From positions 22,176,042 through 22,240,041 of the forward strand of contig OZ022589.1 in assembly GCA_963669155.1 (NCBI GenBank): a stretch of DNA of 64,000 bases, given 5' to 3'. Below, one piece after another: positions 22,363 through 28,600 of the stretch. Within the stretch, counting starts at the first letter, position 1. Each line of letters starts with the position of its first letter. Under the pieces are notes generated by a model. The model was given only the letters and a program-made list of their open reading frames with translations. It had not been told where the DNA came from and did no database searches. Made by a program: the position numbers and the translations under genes. Source of the DNA: Arbacia lixula. Lineage: Eukaryota; Echinodermata; Echinoidea; Arbacioida; Arbaciidae.

Positions 22363-24890
22363 AAAGTAGTCATGGTAATAGCAGAAGTAGTAGCAGTAGT
22401 TAAAGCATGTAAGTAGTATCAGTAGAAGAAGCAGTGGTAATGATACAGTAGTTTAGTAGTAGTAGTAGTAGGAGTAGTAGTAGTAATAGTAAGGCATTGT
22501 TGATGTTGGCGCAAATGGGTTTTCACCAAGACCCATTATTTTATTCGTATCCAATAAATTCATTACTGATTCCCCACACATGTGGTATCAAATAAGACTG
22601 GAAGAGTTACTCTATCTGACACTGGTACAAGAATTATGATTTATTCTTGTATTTCTAATGTGAGCATGTAAAAAGTGTAACATTTTTTCTGACTCACACT
22701 GGAGTGTGAATGGAGTCATCCAGCCCAAGCATAATGACAGGAATTCTTTGTGTATATTTCCCTTACTAGAGAGAGCTTGGGTATGTAGAGCTCTTAACCG
22801 AGGCTGAGGTGGTATCCCAGATGAGCAGTGAGCACGGACAGGGTGACAACACAAGCCCTGATCGTATTAAGGTGAGACAGGGAGGGGTAGCTGCCTGGTG
22901 GTGTAGTGGGGGTGGGGGTGGCATGGTGGTGGTCTGATGGTAGTGTTGGTGGTGTTGGGGTTGGTTGTAGTGGTGATGGTAGTGGTCGCATGGTGGTGGT
23001 ATGGTAATGGTGGTGGTAGTGGTGGTGTTTGTTGGTAGTGGTATGCTGGTGGTGGTGGTGGTAGTGGTATGGTGGTGGTGGTGATGGTGGTGGTGGTGGT
23101 GGTGATGGTGGTGAAAGTGATGGTATGATGGTGATGGTGGTGGTAGTGGTGGTGATGGTGGTATGGTTGTGTTTGTGTTATGGTAATGGTAGTGGAGATA
23201 TGGGTGGTATGGTAGTGGTATGGGGGTGGTGGTGGTGGTGGGATATGTGATAGTAGTGATAGTAGTGGTATGGTGATGGTGGTGGTAGAGAAAGTGATGG
23301 TATGATGGTGGTGGTGTTGGTACGGTGGTGGTGGTGATGATGTTGGTACGGTGGTGGTGGTGATGATGTGGTGGTTGTGTTGTTGGAGGTAGGAGTAAAG
23401 AAGATTAAAGTTGTGGTGATTGTGGTATTGATGTTAGTGTGGTGATGATGGCTAAGGAGATGATGTTTTTTTTGTATTGGTGGTATGTTGATGGTAATTG
23501 TTCTGTTGATAGTTGTAAATCTAGCAGTTCTATCTATGATGATGATTGCAATGGTGGTAATATCCATAGTGATGATTGTAAGGCGCAGTTCCATATTCAG
23601 TTGTAGCACTTTTTAAAAATGTGCTTGGGAAGATTCAACTAGAGTAAGACTTGCTAATTGAATCACTGGCAAGGGTTTGCCCTTGCAAACGAAGCATTGG
23701 TAGTACTGAAAGCTGATTCAATCTTTGCATATAGATATACCGATATCATTAGATACGCTCAATAAAAAAATAAGGTTCACCGGTCAGTTAATCTTCTGAT
23801 ATTTTGTCTTCTTCATTTCCAGCTCCCTATCAAGATGTTTACTGACATGACAGGTGCAGGGACAGTCCCGATCTGGGTCATCATTGTCAGCATCATCGGT
23901 GGTCTCATTCTCCTCTTACTTCTCATCCTCCTCCTCTGGAAGGTAACCTAGCAACCAGAATCTACATCCTCCCTTATCATCCATCTTTTTGCTATGATTG
24001 CTATAGTAGTAATAATACTTGAAGTAACAAGCAGACAACTGGAAATAGTAGCATTCAGGTTCCAGCACATTTGTATGTTATATTTTTGAGTTGTTCGTCT
24101 GTCCATCCGTTCATCCCATTTCTGTTTGTGCAACATCGTAAGACCGGATCTACTTTGAATTTGGGGGAACTGAACTTAAATCATGTAGAATTTGAGGTCT
24201 GAGGTGAAAGGTCACTAAAATGGCAAATAATTAATACATTTCACAATGACTTGAAATCCAATGAGCAAGGTCCAACCAAACACAGTTTTATCGGTACATG
24301 GTCTGGAGAGAGACTGACGAGATTGTAGGTCAAATTCCTCGGAGGTTAAAGGTCATGATCAAACGCATCCAGGCTTGTAACCTGTATGAAAGAATCAATG
24401 AGCTCTGTAGTCAAAGCTTTGGACGTCACAGATCAATAAGTTTTTGCCAAATGCCAAAAGATATACATATATGCACCTTGTTCAAACCCTACATTACCAA
24501 TGGCAACCCCAAAGCTTGTCTGAGGTTTGACTGACTAGCAACAACTAATACATTTAAAGTGCGTGCCACCCATTGAAACTGAATCATGAAATACAGGTAA
24601 ATATAACAACGCCTTACTACGCAGTGAAGCCAAAAATCGTGAACACATTACGAAAAGGACTTCCTGCTATCCATTGTCTTGATAGTATAGTTTTCTAGTT
24701 CTCCTTGAATTGTTCTCCATTGTCTCTCTAGTGTGGCTTCTTCAAGCGTAAGACGCGACAGGACTGGGAGAAAGAGACTGACGGGCCGACGAGTGCTGCA
24801 CCGATGCCCATCAAACCACCCATGGCTCCAGACGGAGAATTGGATGGCTCCGACTTGCCCATGATGAAGGGTCTGGCTTCCCAAGACTAG
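1..24890 (+). CDS. Integrin alpha subunit gene, last 20 exons (5' part off-window)
   Basis: Spliced exons: 1-22, 1833-1978, 2592-2729, 3540-3648, 4526-4614, 6663-6799, 7199-7359, 8172-8332, 9294-9461, 10721-10800, 12111-12255, 16495-16644, 17955-18127, 18797-18965, 19924-20040, 21074-21229, 21915-22028, 22770-22871, 23823-23942, 24732-24890. Seen: all internal joins are GT-AG with matching phases and give 871 residues plus stop. In order these hold the last beta-propeller blades (three loops of the DxNxDG type), thigh and calf beta-sandwich segments with conserved cysteines and several N-glycosylation sites, one transmembrane helix (about residues 794-818 of the fragment) and a 52-residue tail starting CGFFKRK. 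Known: integrin alpha chains pair with a beta chain at the plasma membrane and bind matrix or counter-receptors; GFFKR is the membrane-proximal clasp. No I domain and no clear RxKR-type furin site are visible. The subfamily (alpha4/9-like, laminin-receptor-like or RGD-type) cannot be fixed from sequence alone. Confidence 0.95.
720..1092. mobile_element. Foldback MITE-like element with TTAA ends
   Basis: A nearly palindromic element. The left arm (about 724-860) is repeated in reverse complement at about 950-1088; both run through 'ACTGTACTGGGAAGAC', the AATCTTCTTGCCAA stretch and 'CAAATGATCCACATTT'. TTAA lies directly outside both ends (720-723, 1089-1092), a candidate target-site duplication as in piggyBac-type elements. 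There is no coding capacity, so it is non-autonomous. Confidence 0.75.
1442..1668. mobile_element. Short TIR element (MITE), family A
   Basis: Ends read TAGAGTACCGAAGTG and, inverted, CACTTCAGTACTGTA; imperfect inverted repeats run about 50 bp inward to the 'GTCAAGACA' block. TA lies at both ends, which fits a TA target duplication. The core (GCAGCGGTGATCACAAC, GCCCGACACTAGCCCGAT) recurs at 56.46-57.15 kb. Confidence 0.7.
1833..1978 (+). CDS. Integrin alpha exon: propeller blade, GAPR motif
   Basis: Fragment residues 8-56: GYATSVGHF, then an insert-like stretch with '[10 protein letters not shown]' and '[21 protein letters not shown]'. This is the FG-GAP strand order of a propeller blade before the calcium blades; the loop lacks a clear DxDxDG. 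Acceptor TATGTAG, donor GTGAGC, ends in phase 0. N-glycosylation site NFT. Confidence 0.92.
1979..2591 (+). other. Integrin intron with pentanucleotide repeat
   Basis: Donor GTGAGC, acceptor TTCCACAG. The 3' half is dominated by a long ATAAT-type microsatellite; otherwise nothing recognisable. Confidence 0.75.
2330..2550. repeat. (ATAAT)n microsatellite
   Basis: More than 30 tandem copies of a 5-bp AT-only unit between about 2335 and 2505, decaying on the 3' side. It accounts for the low-complexity open frames on the minus strand. Confidence 0.95.
2592..2729 (+). CDS. Integrin alpha exon: calcium-binding propeller blade
   Basis: Fragment residues 57-102. Contains [13 protein letters not shown] followed by the calcium loop [17 protein letters not shown] and [11 protein letters not shown]. 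This is a textbook FG-GAP/Cage repeat. Phase 0 at both ends; donor GTAAGT. Confidence 0.96.
2730..3539 (+). other. Integrin intron with GATA/GATG microsatellites
   Basis: Donor GTAAGT, acceptor GACTGCAG. A GATA tract (2829-2906) passes into GATG and back; a second, weaker GATA cluster lies at 3363-3435. The rest (3010-3360) is unremarkable. Confidence 0.75.
2829..3003. repeat. (GATA)n/(GATG)n microsatellite
   Basis: About 19 GATA units, then GATG units and more GATA with scattered changes. Confidence 0.95.
3540..3648 (+). CDS. Integrin alpha exon: propeller blade, start of calcium loop
   Basis: Fragment residues 103-138 plus one base: [36 protein letters not shown]. 'PGSRFG' and 'IGDL.KDDYTD' are typical; the calcium loop is split by the intron (phase 1), the next exon supplying the rest of D and [11 protein letters not shown]. 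Confidence 0.94.
3649..4525 (+). other. Integrin intron with a possible MITE
   Basis: Donor GTACTG, acceptor CTCTGCAG. Mostly AT-rich unique-looking sequence; a TIR-like element lies near the 3' end (separate entry). Confidence 0.65.
4281..4500. mobile_element. Possible MITE with ATATTTCG ends
   Basis: Left CATATATTTCGTGGG and right CGAAATATATGGCATATAC are imperfect inverted repeats around a CG-rich core (ACACGCGAAATCATGAA, CGAATTGAACCACTTGCGAAAA). The base composition differs from the AT-rich intron. No clear target duplication. Confidence 0.5.
4526..4614 (+). CDS. Integrin alpha exon: GAPYEDGG propeller strand
   Basis: Fragment residues 139-168: (D)[29 protein letters not shown]. Finishes the calcium loop begun in the previous exon; ends phase 0 at GTAAAA. 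Confidence 0.95.
4690..4990. repeat. GA-rich microsatellite
   Basis: Interrupted (GA)n with GGGAGA and AGAAAG variants over some 300 bp; a pure GA core lies near 4796-4838. Source of spurious Arg/Glu and Leu/Ser open frames. Confidence 0.95.
5155..5179. repeat. Poly-C run
   Basis: About 25 consecutive C residues. Such runs are error-prone in assembly, so the true length is uncertain. Confidence 0.9.
6485..6556. repeat. (GA)n microsatellite
   Basis: GA dinucleotide tract with a few AAAG interruptions, about 110 bp upstream of the next exon. Confidence 0.93.
6663..6799 (+). CDS. Integrin alpha exon: last propeller blade
   Basis: Fragment residues 169-213 plus two bases: [21 protein letters not shown], calcium loop [24 protein letters not shown]. 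The '[19 protein letters not shown]' pattern marks the seventh blade. Ends in phase 2 at GTAAGT. Confidence 0.96.
6800..7198 (+). other. Integrin intron, AT-rich
   Basis: A 399-bp intron ending in an AATC tetranucleotide repeat (about 7143-7188) just before the TTCCACAG acceptor. Confidence 0.75.
7143..7190. repeat. (AATC)n microsatellite
   Basis: About eleven tandem AATC units that form part of the polypyrimidine side of the following splice acceptor. Confidence 0.9.
7199..7359 (+). CDS. Integrin alpha exon: end of propeller, start of thigh domain
   Basis: Fragment residues 214-267. Reads [20 protein letters not shown], then [23 protein letters not shown]. 'RP(I/V)' closes the propeller, and the C...C.....CF.Y pattern opens the thigh beta-sandwich. 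Ends in phase 1 at GTACGT. N-glycosylation site NLT. Confidence 0.94.
7368..7501. mobile_element. Partial MITE copy, TTAAAGGGATAGT family
   Basis: Matches the right arm of the complete element downstream: AATCGTAACTTTCTTACCC, ATCAAACCTTCACTAATATG, TTTCATGTTTCTG, ending ATCCCTTTAA. Homology starts only about 8 bp after the splice donor. Confidence 0.75.
7644..8120. mobile_element. Complete MITE with long inverted arms and TTAA ends
   Basis: Begins TTAAAGGGATAGTCCACC and ends AACTATCCCTTTAA. The arms (about 130 bp) contain AACATATTAGTGAAGGTTTG and its inverse near 8040-8070. Arms and centre (ACATATGTTGTGTACAC region) are non-coding. TTAA at both borders is the likely target duplication. Confidence 0.82.
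8172..8332 (+). CDS. Integrin alpha exon: thigh domain
   Basis: Fragment residues 268-321: [54 protein letters not shown]. Corresponds to the '(L)DxxKxxxGxxPRxxFL' thigh segment of alpha chains. Three N-glycosylation sites (NGT, NTT, NYT). Phase 0 donor GTAAGG. Confidence 0.94.
8333..9293 (+). other. Integrin intron, nothing recognised
   Basis: 961 bp between GTAAGG and CTCTCAG. No simple repeats, clear TIRs or coding similarity were seen. Confidence 0.6.
9294..9461 (+). CDS. Integrin alpha exon: thigh domain
   Basis: Fragment residues 322-377: [56 protein letters not shown]. The 'PI.(F/L).Y.L' strand followed by a proline-rich loop is the usual thigh pattern. Contains the tripeptide RGD (in PPARGDSS) in a loop of the receptor itself. 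Phase 0 both ends. Confidence 0.93.
9462..10720 (+). other. Integrin intron with dispersed-repeat copy and hairpin
   Basis: 1.26 kb between GTAAGT and CTCTGCAG. Contains a 12-bp-arm hairpin at 9807-9840 and a minus-strand copy of a repeat family found five times in the window. A C-run lies at 10580-10593. Confidence 0.65.
9807..9990 (-). repeat. Dispersed repeat B, copy 1, led by a perfect hairpin
   Basis: Starts with AACGGCGTGAAT and its perfect inverse ATTCACGCCGTT (10-bp loop), then AACAATACGTTACCAATGGG, 'GTCTGAGTAGCAACAACT' and 'CCATCCATTGAATCTGAACG'. The same block, reversed, lies after collagen copies 1-3, and in this orientation at 24.49 kb. Confidence 0.72.
10721..10800 (+). CDS. Integrin alpha exon: thigh/calf link, C-E-D-G-I-C loop
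   Basis: Fragment residues 378-403 plus two bases: [27 protein letters not shown]. This matches the alpha-chain motif 'F..(D/N)CG.D..C..DL.L'. Phase 2 donor GTAAGT. Confidence 0.95.
10801..12110 (+). other. Integrin intron with a direct repeat
   Basis: 1.31 kb. A 40-bp segment is directly repeated at 11202 and 11286. The ACCGTCACGGTG palindrome near 11400 recurs inverted near 11920, which could mark the ends of an old inserted element; not resolved further. Confidence 0.55.
11202..11325. repeat. Direct repeat, 84-bp spacing
   Basis: CCAGTATTGCAGACATATAA at 11202 and CCAGTATTGCAGAAATATAA at 11286, each followed by GCCCAA.A.CTGA.GTTATG. Confidence 0.75.
12111..12255 (+). CDS. Integrin alpha exon: calf-1 domain
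   Basis: Fragment residues 404-452: (G)[48 protein letters not shown]. 'L.(V/I).(V/N)NxGE.AY.A' is the calf-1 signature. Phase 0 donor GTATAT is weaker than the others but frame and homology support it. Confidence 0.94.
12928..16211 (-). mobile_element. Near full-length RTE-type LINE
   Basis: Non-LTR retrotransposon antisense to the integrin gene. It is flanked by the 7-bp direct repeat CATTATC (12928-12934 and 16205-16211), a candidate target duplication. One long frame fills it; the 3' end follows the stop within about ten bases as a (GAA)n tail, which is typical of RTE elements. The 5' end carries short TTAGGT/CAGGT-like direct repeats (about 16163-16204) ahead of roughly 100 bp of leader. 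Confidence 0.85.
12945..16058 (-). CDS. LINE endonuclease / reverse transcriptase, intact frame
   Basis: A 1,037-residue protein for target-primed reverse transcription. An N-terminal leader of about 95 residues is followed by an APE-type endonuclease (about 96-330) with TYNVRTL at 100, [32 protein letters not shown] and GSDHRMV, all expected catalytic positions present. The reverse transcriptase (about 500-830) has [35 protein letters not shown] and the catalytic FADD near 780. The C-terminal part (about 850-1037) has [12 protein letters not shown]. Known: this domain order in a single ORF is the RTE/'craniofacial development protein 2-like' group. No stop or frameshift is seen, so the insertion looks young. 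The start codon is the first Met of the frame; the true start could be a downstream Met. Confidence 0.9.
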   Translation of the reverse strand: MRRVVGHPDRTKNKIYLKGAGSVKSRQRPSNNSHLFQPVLGQRGRVGPQTSMNKSLIQWPPVPSSSVSLDQGGGPVRKGAGGAKNLWVRTGHQWNLNIGTYNVRTLLGENRLIELEQELEEVNWDIIGLSEVRRKGEQLEQLKSGHHLFHIGKTDKSEAGVGFLVHKSIAGNVTEFKGINERLAQLTIRINKRYRLKIIQVYAPTSSYDDEEVEKLYEEITELIQNNKTHYTIVMGDLNAKVGKREDGEEPVIGCFGHGQRNDRGDRLVEFAISSKLKIANTYFKKKTNRKWTWISPDRATKNEIDLILTSDLKIVKDVNVLNKVKVGSDHRMVIGKFQINTKLERQKLCRKKGNNISLDKLSERKQEFQLELANKFDALSDDMQEQDLDTWNEQAIDIIQETALHVAGRKPRDKVGKLSDSTRKLIGKRRQMKMDSQGIDSIKYRETCKTIRKKTREDIRNYNTKMIHDTIENNKSIKKANKKLSPGIQKINKLLNSNGQEITYQDNILLRIEEFYEELYQSNQHTGDIEESQEEVPEVKSWEVEHALSQMKRGKAPGQDNVMIDTLKEAGAATNKELAKLFTACLRQGKVPHEWTNANMIILHKKGDKRDLRNYRPISLLSNVYKLFTKILTNRLERILDENQPREQAGFRRNFSTIDHIHTLNQLKEKCQEFNIPVCLAFVDYEKAFDSVETWAVLEALKQQGINPKYLKVIKDIYTGSSATVALHKESKRIPIRKGVRQGDTISPKLFTACLEHIFKDINWADKGINVNGEKLNHLRFADDIVIIANNFSEMESTLQELDVPSRRRGLKMNMKKTKVMADLSVQHKPVTINGTQLEHVSEYIYLGQRFTLTERNQDNEIRRRIKTGWQTFGRYSHFMKGNLPLCLKKKVYDQCILPSITYASETWSLTTKMERKLAAAQHNMERSMLNITYKDRKTNKWIREQTKVRDIMKVIKQRKWKWAGHVSRRRDGRWSTKITEWTPLDGKRNRGRQRKRWRDEIGQFWHDANWYKYAMERDKWRDHAEAFIQQWIDNG
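16495..16644 (+). CDS. Integrin alpha exon: calf-1 domain
   Basis: Fragment residues 453-502: [50 protein letters not shown]. The conserved 'V.C.L.NP(M/L)' element of alpha chains is clear. Phase 0 both ends. Confidence 0.95.
16911..17560 (+). repeat. 157-bp tandem repeat, four units and a partial fifth
   Basis: The unit start TTAAAGTTTAC(C/T)TGCAAGAC recurs at 16912, 17069, 17226, 17383 and 17540: a constant 157-bp period. The first three units are almost identical; the fourth has diverged. Each ends with AAGGTCAAAGGTCATTTGAG and another GTCA. Confidence 0.95.
17041..17535 (+). promoter_or_regulatory. Four DR1-type AGGTCA direct repeats (candidate nuclear-receptor sites)
   Basis: Each 157-bp unit carries AGGTCA-A-AGGTCA plus a third AGGTCA seven to eight bases on (near 17042, 17199, 17356, 17513). 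AGGTCA repeats spaced by one base are the established consensus for RXR, HNF4 and COUP-TF dimers. Activity here is inference only; they sit inside a transposable element. Confidence 0.35.
17955..18127 (+). CDS. Integrin alpha exon: calf-1/calf-2 boundary
   Basis: Fragment residues 503-559 plus two bases: [58 protein letters not shown]. The pattern 'L.F(D/..)...L....(I).(...)A.S.(N.E)....DN...(...)(V/A)(...)AD' is typical of calf domains. Phase 2 donor at GTAAGA. Confidence 0.94.
18128..18796 (+). other. Integrin intron, nothing recognised
   Basis: 669 bp without clear repeats or coding potential. Confidence 0.6.
18797..18965 (+). CDS. Integrin alpha exon: calf-2 start
   Basis: Fragment residues 560-616: (G)[56 protein letters not shown]. 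'SPE.V.Y' and 'IG....L.Y' are calf-2 landmarks. N-glycosylation sites NSS and NET. Phase 0 donor GTAAGC. Confidence 0.93.
18966..19923 (+). other. Integrin intron, AT-rich low complexity
   Basis: ATTT-rich tract at 18990-19170, AATTC-like units at 19471-19503, and (GATT)n at 19580-19618. No coding similarity. Confidence 0.7.
19577..19630. repeat. (GATT)n microsatellite
   Basis: About ten tandem GATT units. Confidence 0.9.
19924..20040 (+). CDS. Integrin alpha exon: calf-2
   Basis: Fragment residues 617-655: [39 protein letters not shown]. Matches the 'V.N.G...(L)P...V.I..P' element with an aromatic-rich strand. Phase 0. Confidence 0.95.
20041..21073 (+). other. Integrin intron with a foldback element
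   Basis: 1.03 kb. The centre is a 350-bp inverted-repeat element; the flanks are AT-rich and not recognised. Confidence 0.7.
20484..20833. mobile_element. 350-bp foldback element
   Basis: The arms (20484-20594 and 20719-20833) are imperfect inverted repeats of about 111 bp. They share GACCTTAAA(A)TTTCACA, TTTGCAGATG.TTGTAAAAGG and GACGGGCCATCT. It begins GGGAGTTATAGTACC and ends in the inverse ending CCC. An open frame running through it is a by-product. Confidence 0.8.
21074..21229 (+). CDS. Integrin alpha exon: calf-2
   Basis: Fragment residues 656-707: [52 protein letters not shown]. This is where many alpha chains carry a heavy/light chain cleavage loop; here only QNKR is present, without the RxK/RR consensus. 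Phase 0. Confidence 0.9.
21230..21914 (+). other. Integrin intron, nothing recognised
   Basis: 685 bp, AT-rich, no clear repeat. Confidence 0.6.
21915..22028 (+). CDS. Integrin alpha exon: calf-2 conserved C-x-x-x-x-C-x-x-x-x-C
   Basis: Fragment residues 708-745: [38 protein letters not shown]. The 'C....C....C.....L' pattern before the membrane-proximal strand is diagnostic for alpha chains. Phase 0. Confidence 0.96.
22029..22769 (+). other. Integrin intron with a TAG repeat
   Basis: Nearly 400 bp of TAG trinucleotide repeat; the remainder is unremarkable. Confidence 0.75.
22073..22490. repeat. (TAG)n microsatellite
   Basis: Long imperfect TAG tract, purest at 22193-22240 and 22255-22355. 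Source of poly-Thr open frames on the minus strand. Confidence 0.95.
22770..22871 (+). CDS. Integrin alpha exon: membrane-proximal calf-2
   Basis: Fragment residues 746-779: [34 protein letters not shown]. Less conserved than neighbours; supported by phase-0 junctions on both sides and by its place between the C-rich and transmembrane exons. Confidence 0.88.
22872..23822 (+). other. Integrin intron with GGT minisatellite
   Basis: About 500 bp of GGTGGT/GGTGAT/GGTATG repeats follow the donor closely. 23600-23822 is ordinary intron sequence. Confidence 0.75.
22905..23420. repeat. GGT-rich minisatellite
   Basis: Degenerate array of GGT, GGTGAT and GGTATGGT units. The + strand is G-rich and could form G-quadruplex-like structures. 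Confidence 0.9.
23823..23942 (+). CDS. Integrin alpha exon: transmembrane helix
   Basis: Fragment residues 780-819: [18 protein letters not shown], then [20 protein letters not shown] and WK. One hydrophobic span with a small-residue GG motif, as in alpha-chain transmembrane helices that pair with beta. Phase 0. Confidence 0.97.
23943..24731 (+). other. Integrin last intron
   Basis: 789 bp. Bases 24085-24370 look like a decayed relative of the 16.8-kb TIR element (CGTCTGTCCATCCG, AAAGGTCAC, GGTTAAAGGTCATGAT). A copy of dispersed repeat B follows. Confidence 0.6.
24485..24625 (-). repeat. Dispersed repeat B, copy 2
   Basis: CATTACCAATGGCAACCCCA, AAGCTTGTCTGAGGTTTG, CTAGCAACAACTAAT and CACCCATTGAAACTGAATC match the copy at 9.83 kb in order and orientation. 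Confidence 0.7.
24732..24890 (+). CDS. Integrin alpha last exon: cytoplasmic tail, GFFKR
   Basis: Fragment residues 820-871 and stop: [20 protein letters not shown], then a proline/methionine-rich end finishing [14 protein letters not shown] clasps the beta tail and regulates activation in all alpha subunits. The tail is 52 residues, a usual length. Confidence 0.98.
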   Translation, partial: CGFFKRKTRQDWEKETDGPTSAAPMPIKPPMAPDGELDGSDLPMMKGLASQD

Positions 24891-24904
24891 CTTGTATTTA
24901 TTGC

Positions 24905-24910
24905 AATAAA
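24905..24910 (+). terminator. Possible polyadenylation signal, integrin gene
   Basis: AATAAA 15 bases after the stop codon. Using it would give a very short 3' UTR; another AATAAA lies at 26443. Which one is used cannot be told from sequence. Confidence 0.3.
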
Positions 24911-27190
24911 GACGTCATGCAATGACATCACACACACTTCAAGGGATTTAGTGTCCTGAGTGTTTCCTGGGAAGTCCCAGAACATGGATAGTTGCACGCT
25001 GTGCTGCAGAGTAATGGTCGCACATGCACACTGTGTAACCTTGCCCTACGGTCAGACCCCTCATGAACATGTGGTACTGAGCTTAATTTGTTTTACTCCC
25101 TCCCTGAGGAATGTTGTGGACATGAGGATACATCATATCTGTGCAAATCAGCTCAAGTACAGTACATTGTAACAAAATTGGTGGTCTGTTAGGTTCTTTT
25201 AGTTGGCAAATATCACCAGGGGAACCCAACGTGTTTGTTGAGCTTGGTGTAAGTCACCGTACGACAAAAGATATTAAAGCCCTTTGCATGTTTTTATGCT
25301 CATGACAAGTTGTTGCAATATATGAGATGACTTTAGACAAACATGGCTTAAAGATAACAAAGAATGTTGGGTTTTTGTAGCGCAATGTGAATTAGTGGTC
25401 TTGTACTAAATTAAACCTCGATATCGACTGGTTCAGAGGCAAAAAGGTATTTTGAGCATATTGATCAATATTTGTTCCTGCTTTATAAACATAGAATTCA
25501 AGGATTTAATGTATTATATATGGACTTCAGATATCTCTTTTTTGGAAGTTGAGATTAATGACATTTGATGACGATGGAAATCAAGACTTTCAGCTTTTCA
25601 CAAAGTGAATACCGTACAGACTTTGTAAGTCTTAAAAACCAAAGTGTGAGAATATAGTGTCTTCCTTTTTTAGAAAACTGAACAGCAGTTTAGATGTAAT
25701 ATTTCAAAAATTTGTGCTAATTAAGTAGTGTTCTGAACAAAATTGAAAATGTGTGTATATATGGAAGGTATGGTGTTGATTTGAAGTTTTATAAGTATAC
25801 TATTAAGTGTCATTATGTTTATGTGTAGGGTGGGGTATTGTGATTGGGAAATGCACTATGTTATCATTGGCAGGGATTGTATGCACTCGATGATATGAGA
25901 AATGAACAGTAAATCCTCTTTTTCTTTTTGTCTACCTGTCTGTTTCTGTCCCCCCCCCCCTCTTTTCTCTTTCGGCCTCTTCGCTGGATCTTGAACTTCT
26001 TCTTATTATTCATATATACTGGTACTAGTTACATATCATCTTGAGTTCTCTTCTTCCGTGAGAACACAATTTCCTTCTTTGTCTACGGTAACAAAATCGT
26101 ATTATTTGTAAGCTGTTAAATACTTCAAATTTTCTTGTTCAGAGATTACTCTATTCCATTTATTTGCTGTCTGCAATTTTATGAAAAGGTGCCAAAAATT
26201 GTGTACAGTGTATTTGTATGTGTAGATTTGGTCAGATGGGCGTGTCGGTGTTAGAACAAAGAACCTTTTCAGACAGAAAACAAATTGCGGAGAAGTTACA
26301 TGTTGGTATCTACACTCAGTTCATTTTGAAATGTACGTGTTGAAGAACAAAGAGCTTTTATCATCTTTATAAAGAAAGTGGAAATATTAGAACTTCTACA
26401 GAAAGTGACGAGTCCTTGTTTAATCTTCTTAGTCCCTTAGACAATAAATCGTGTTGTAATTGACATGATTGACTTTGATTGAATGGTACTGAGAGGGTTA
26501 ATGACACATATAAAAGTTTCCGCACAGTACCCAGGAGATTACATCACATCACAATGAGTTGCAGCTATTCAGGGGTAAAGCCTCTAGTGTCATGCTACAA
26601 TTATTACAAGTTAGTGTGGGTGCTCACTAAAAGTACTGGGCCTATCTACGGTGATATGAGATGAATAAGTTTTGTTGTGACTAAAATCTCCACTTTTAGT
26701 TAGAGAGTTAACCATTTCTTTCATGTTTGTATGACAAAGACCACTCTATTTCAGAAAACATTGAAGATTTCGATAAAGGCTGAGCTTCCAGTCTCACAAA
26801 AATCGCTCTGTAAAAATGTCTAAAATAATGCTGGTAATAGGACTGACTAATAAGCAATAATTGTGTCGATTTTGTTACCGACATTATATGGACAATTGTT
26901 GATGCTCTGTTCAGTGACGAATCATGATTTTAGCTATCTGCATTGAAGCAAAAAAAAAAGTTTCATGATCTAATGATTGAATATTATTTGGTTATATCTT
27001 ACATTTTCCCTTTCCTCTGGATGTGCTCCACTCCCACATCTGGCCTCGTGTCTTGTGTGTGGTTTACAGAATGACTTGGCCCTATCTGTGTCATTTGCTT
27101 CTCCATAATTGATAGGATGTGTAGGCCCCTCTGTGTAAGTAAGGAAACAGTCTAATAGCTGTGGTTAATCGAGTACAAATTTGTTGTGAA
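24911..27190 (+). other. 3' UTR or intergenic, no gene seen
   Basis: AT-rich, with no reliable coding potential and no strong repeat. The absence of dense repeats is compatible with a long 3' UTR. Confidence 0.5.
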
Positions 27191-27195
27191 TGTCA

Positions 27196-27550
27196 ATATT
27201 AACAGTTATATTCCACATACTAAGAATGTTGCTGTACGAATGGTCAAGAGTTAAAGTGTACTGTTGCCCATCTGATCACCTGAGAAGAAAAGTGTGTTAC
27301 ACTCTAGGTGATAGTACTTTTTAGTTTCGCTGATCTCTTCACTCCTAACGCGTCCTAACGCGCCTTCTAACGCGTGTTCCCCATGGCAGCGGCTCGGGGT
27401 TAGGTAGAGAAGATAGAGAAATTTGTACGTCAAATTGTCATATTTGGTATAGATAGTTGGTTTCAGATGTGGAATATAAAGCAAAAAAACAACTTTTGGT
27501 TTCAGGCAATGAGACGAACTATCACCCTCACTAACGTTGATTATTTGCTT
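27196..27550 (+). repeat. Dispersed repeat C, copy 1 (left part)
   Basis: Shares TTATATTCCACATACTAAGA, TTACACTCTAGGTGATAGTA, TTCGCTGATCTCTTCACTCC and CAGGCAATGAGACGAACTAT with 54.27-55.13 kb, in the same order. Probably part of a transposable element; no transposase seen. Confidence 0.75.
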
Positions 27551-28179
27551 AATATCAAAATCTAGTTGTCACAAGATTTAGTCCACATTGAGTTATTGTC
27601 AAATTGTGTATGTGTGTATGTGTAGAAATGAAGGGCTTTGTTATTGCCTGATTATGCAATATGCAGAAATATGCCATCATGTATTGCATTTCTCACAGCA
27701 GCAATACAAATCAGGGTGTCTGTTCTGTATATACGTTAAAGTAAAAAAACTAATGATTATATGATTGTTTTATAGAAGTTATGAATAGAAAAATGTAACC
27801 TTATTTATTTGCCTCTATGGCTTGATTCTGTACTACAACATACAATAGTACATTTAGTTAAATGTCTTAGTGATCCGTTTGTACAGAAGTATACTCCATC
27901 TTTACAGAATAGTTCGCCAAACGAAGAAAGTAATGAGAGGAATTATATCCCTCATTAATATATTCCACTTTGTTGATTTGTTAAGAGTGTGTCACATGAC
28001 CACAAATAGTTCAACAATTTGCAAGGGAGAGAGTGAAAGAAGCTCAGAGGCAAGAAAATGTCTATTTCGTGACGTTAGGGAGGGGACAAAAAGACTTTTT
28101 CGTGACGATTACAGAAATAGACGCCCCTTTCCCCACGTTTCGATACACGCAAAATCTATGCGATACATTTATTCCAGCT

Positions 28180-28600
28180 GCTTTTTTGCGTTTTAGCGGA
28201 AAAATCGTGAAGCGCTATTGGGGAAGTCCTGCGGTGTTGCAGGCCGAGGTGAACACTTGAACTTCCATTGGTTGGTTTAATCAATCCATGGGATATCAAA
28301 AACAAATGAATGGCTCCTCTGAATTTATTTCTAACTTTGTAGAGCTCAGAGCATGGCACTACCACAGTGTCCATGGTAATGATTCAAATATAGAACAAGG
28401 AATATATTAATGAAGGATATAAAACAAATATATATTTTATGATCTTATTCTGTATCTTTGGAGAATCTATTGGTCCGCTCAGTGAACAGGAGGGTGTTAA
28501 GTATCCCCTTTCCCTTGACCTTCATTCTCGGGGAAAATAGTACCTCCCGCCCTCCACTTCACCTCGGGAGCTAAAAGATCCCTCATGATCATGAAATATT
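28180..28600. repeat. Dispersed repeat C, copy 1 (right part)
   Basis: Segments with GCGGTGTTGCAGGCCGAGG, ATGAATGGCTC, CACAGTGTCCATGGTA and CCCTCCACTTCACCTCGGGA recur, in reverse complement, at 55.34-55.67 kb. Confidence 0.65.

Noticed and set aside
22110-22373. Poly-threonine frame
   Set aside because: Translation of the TAG microsatellite.
28033-28260. Overlapping short frames in the intergenic region
   Set aside because: Lie in dispersed repeat C, no splice or protein support.
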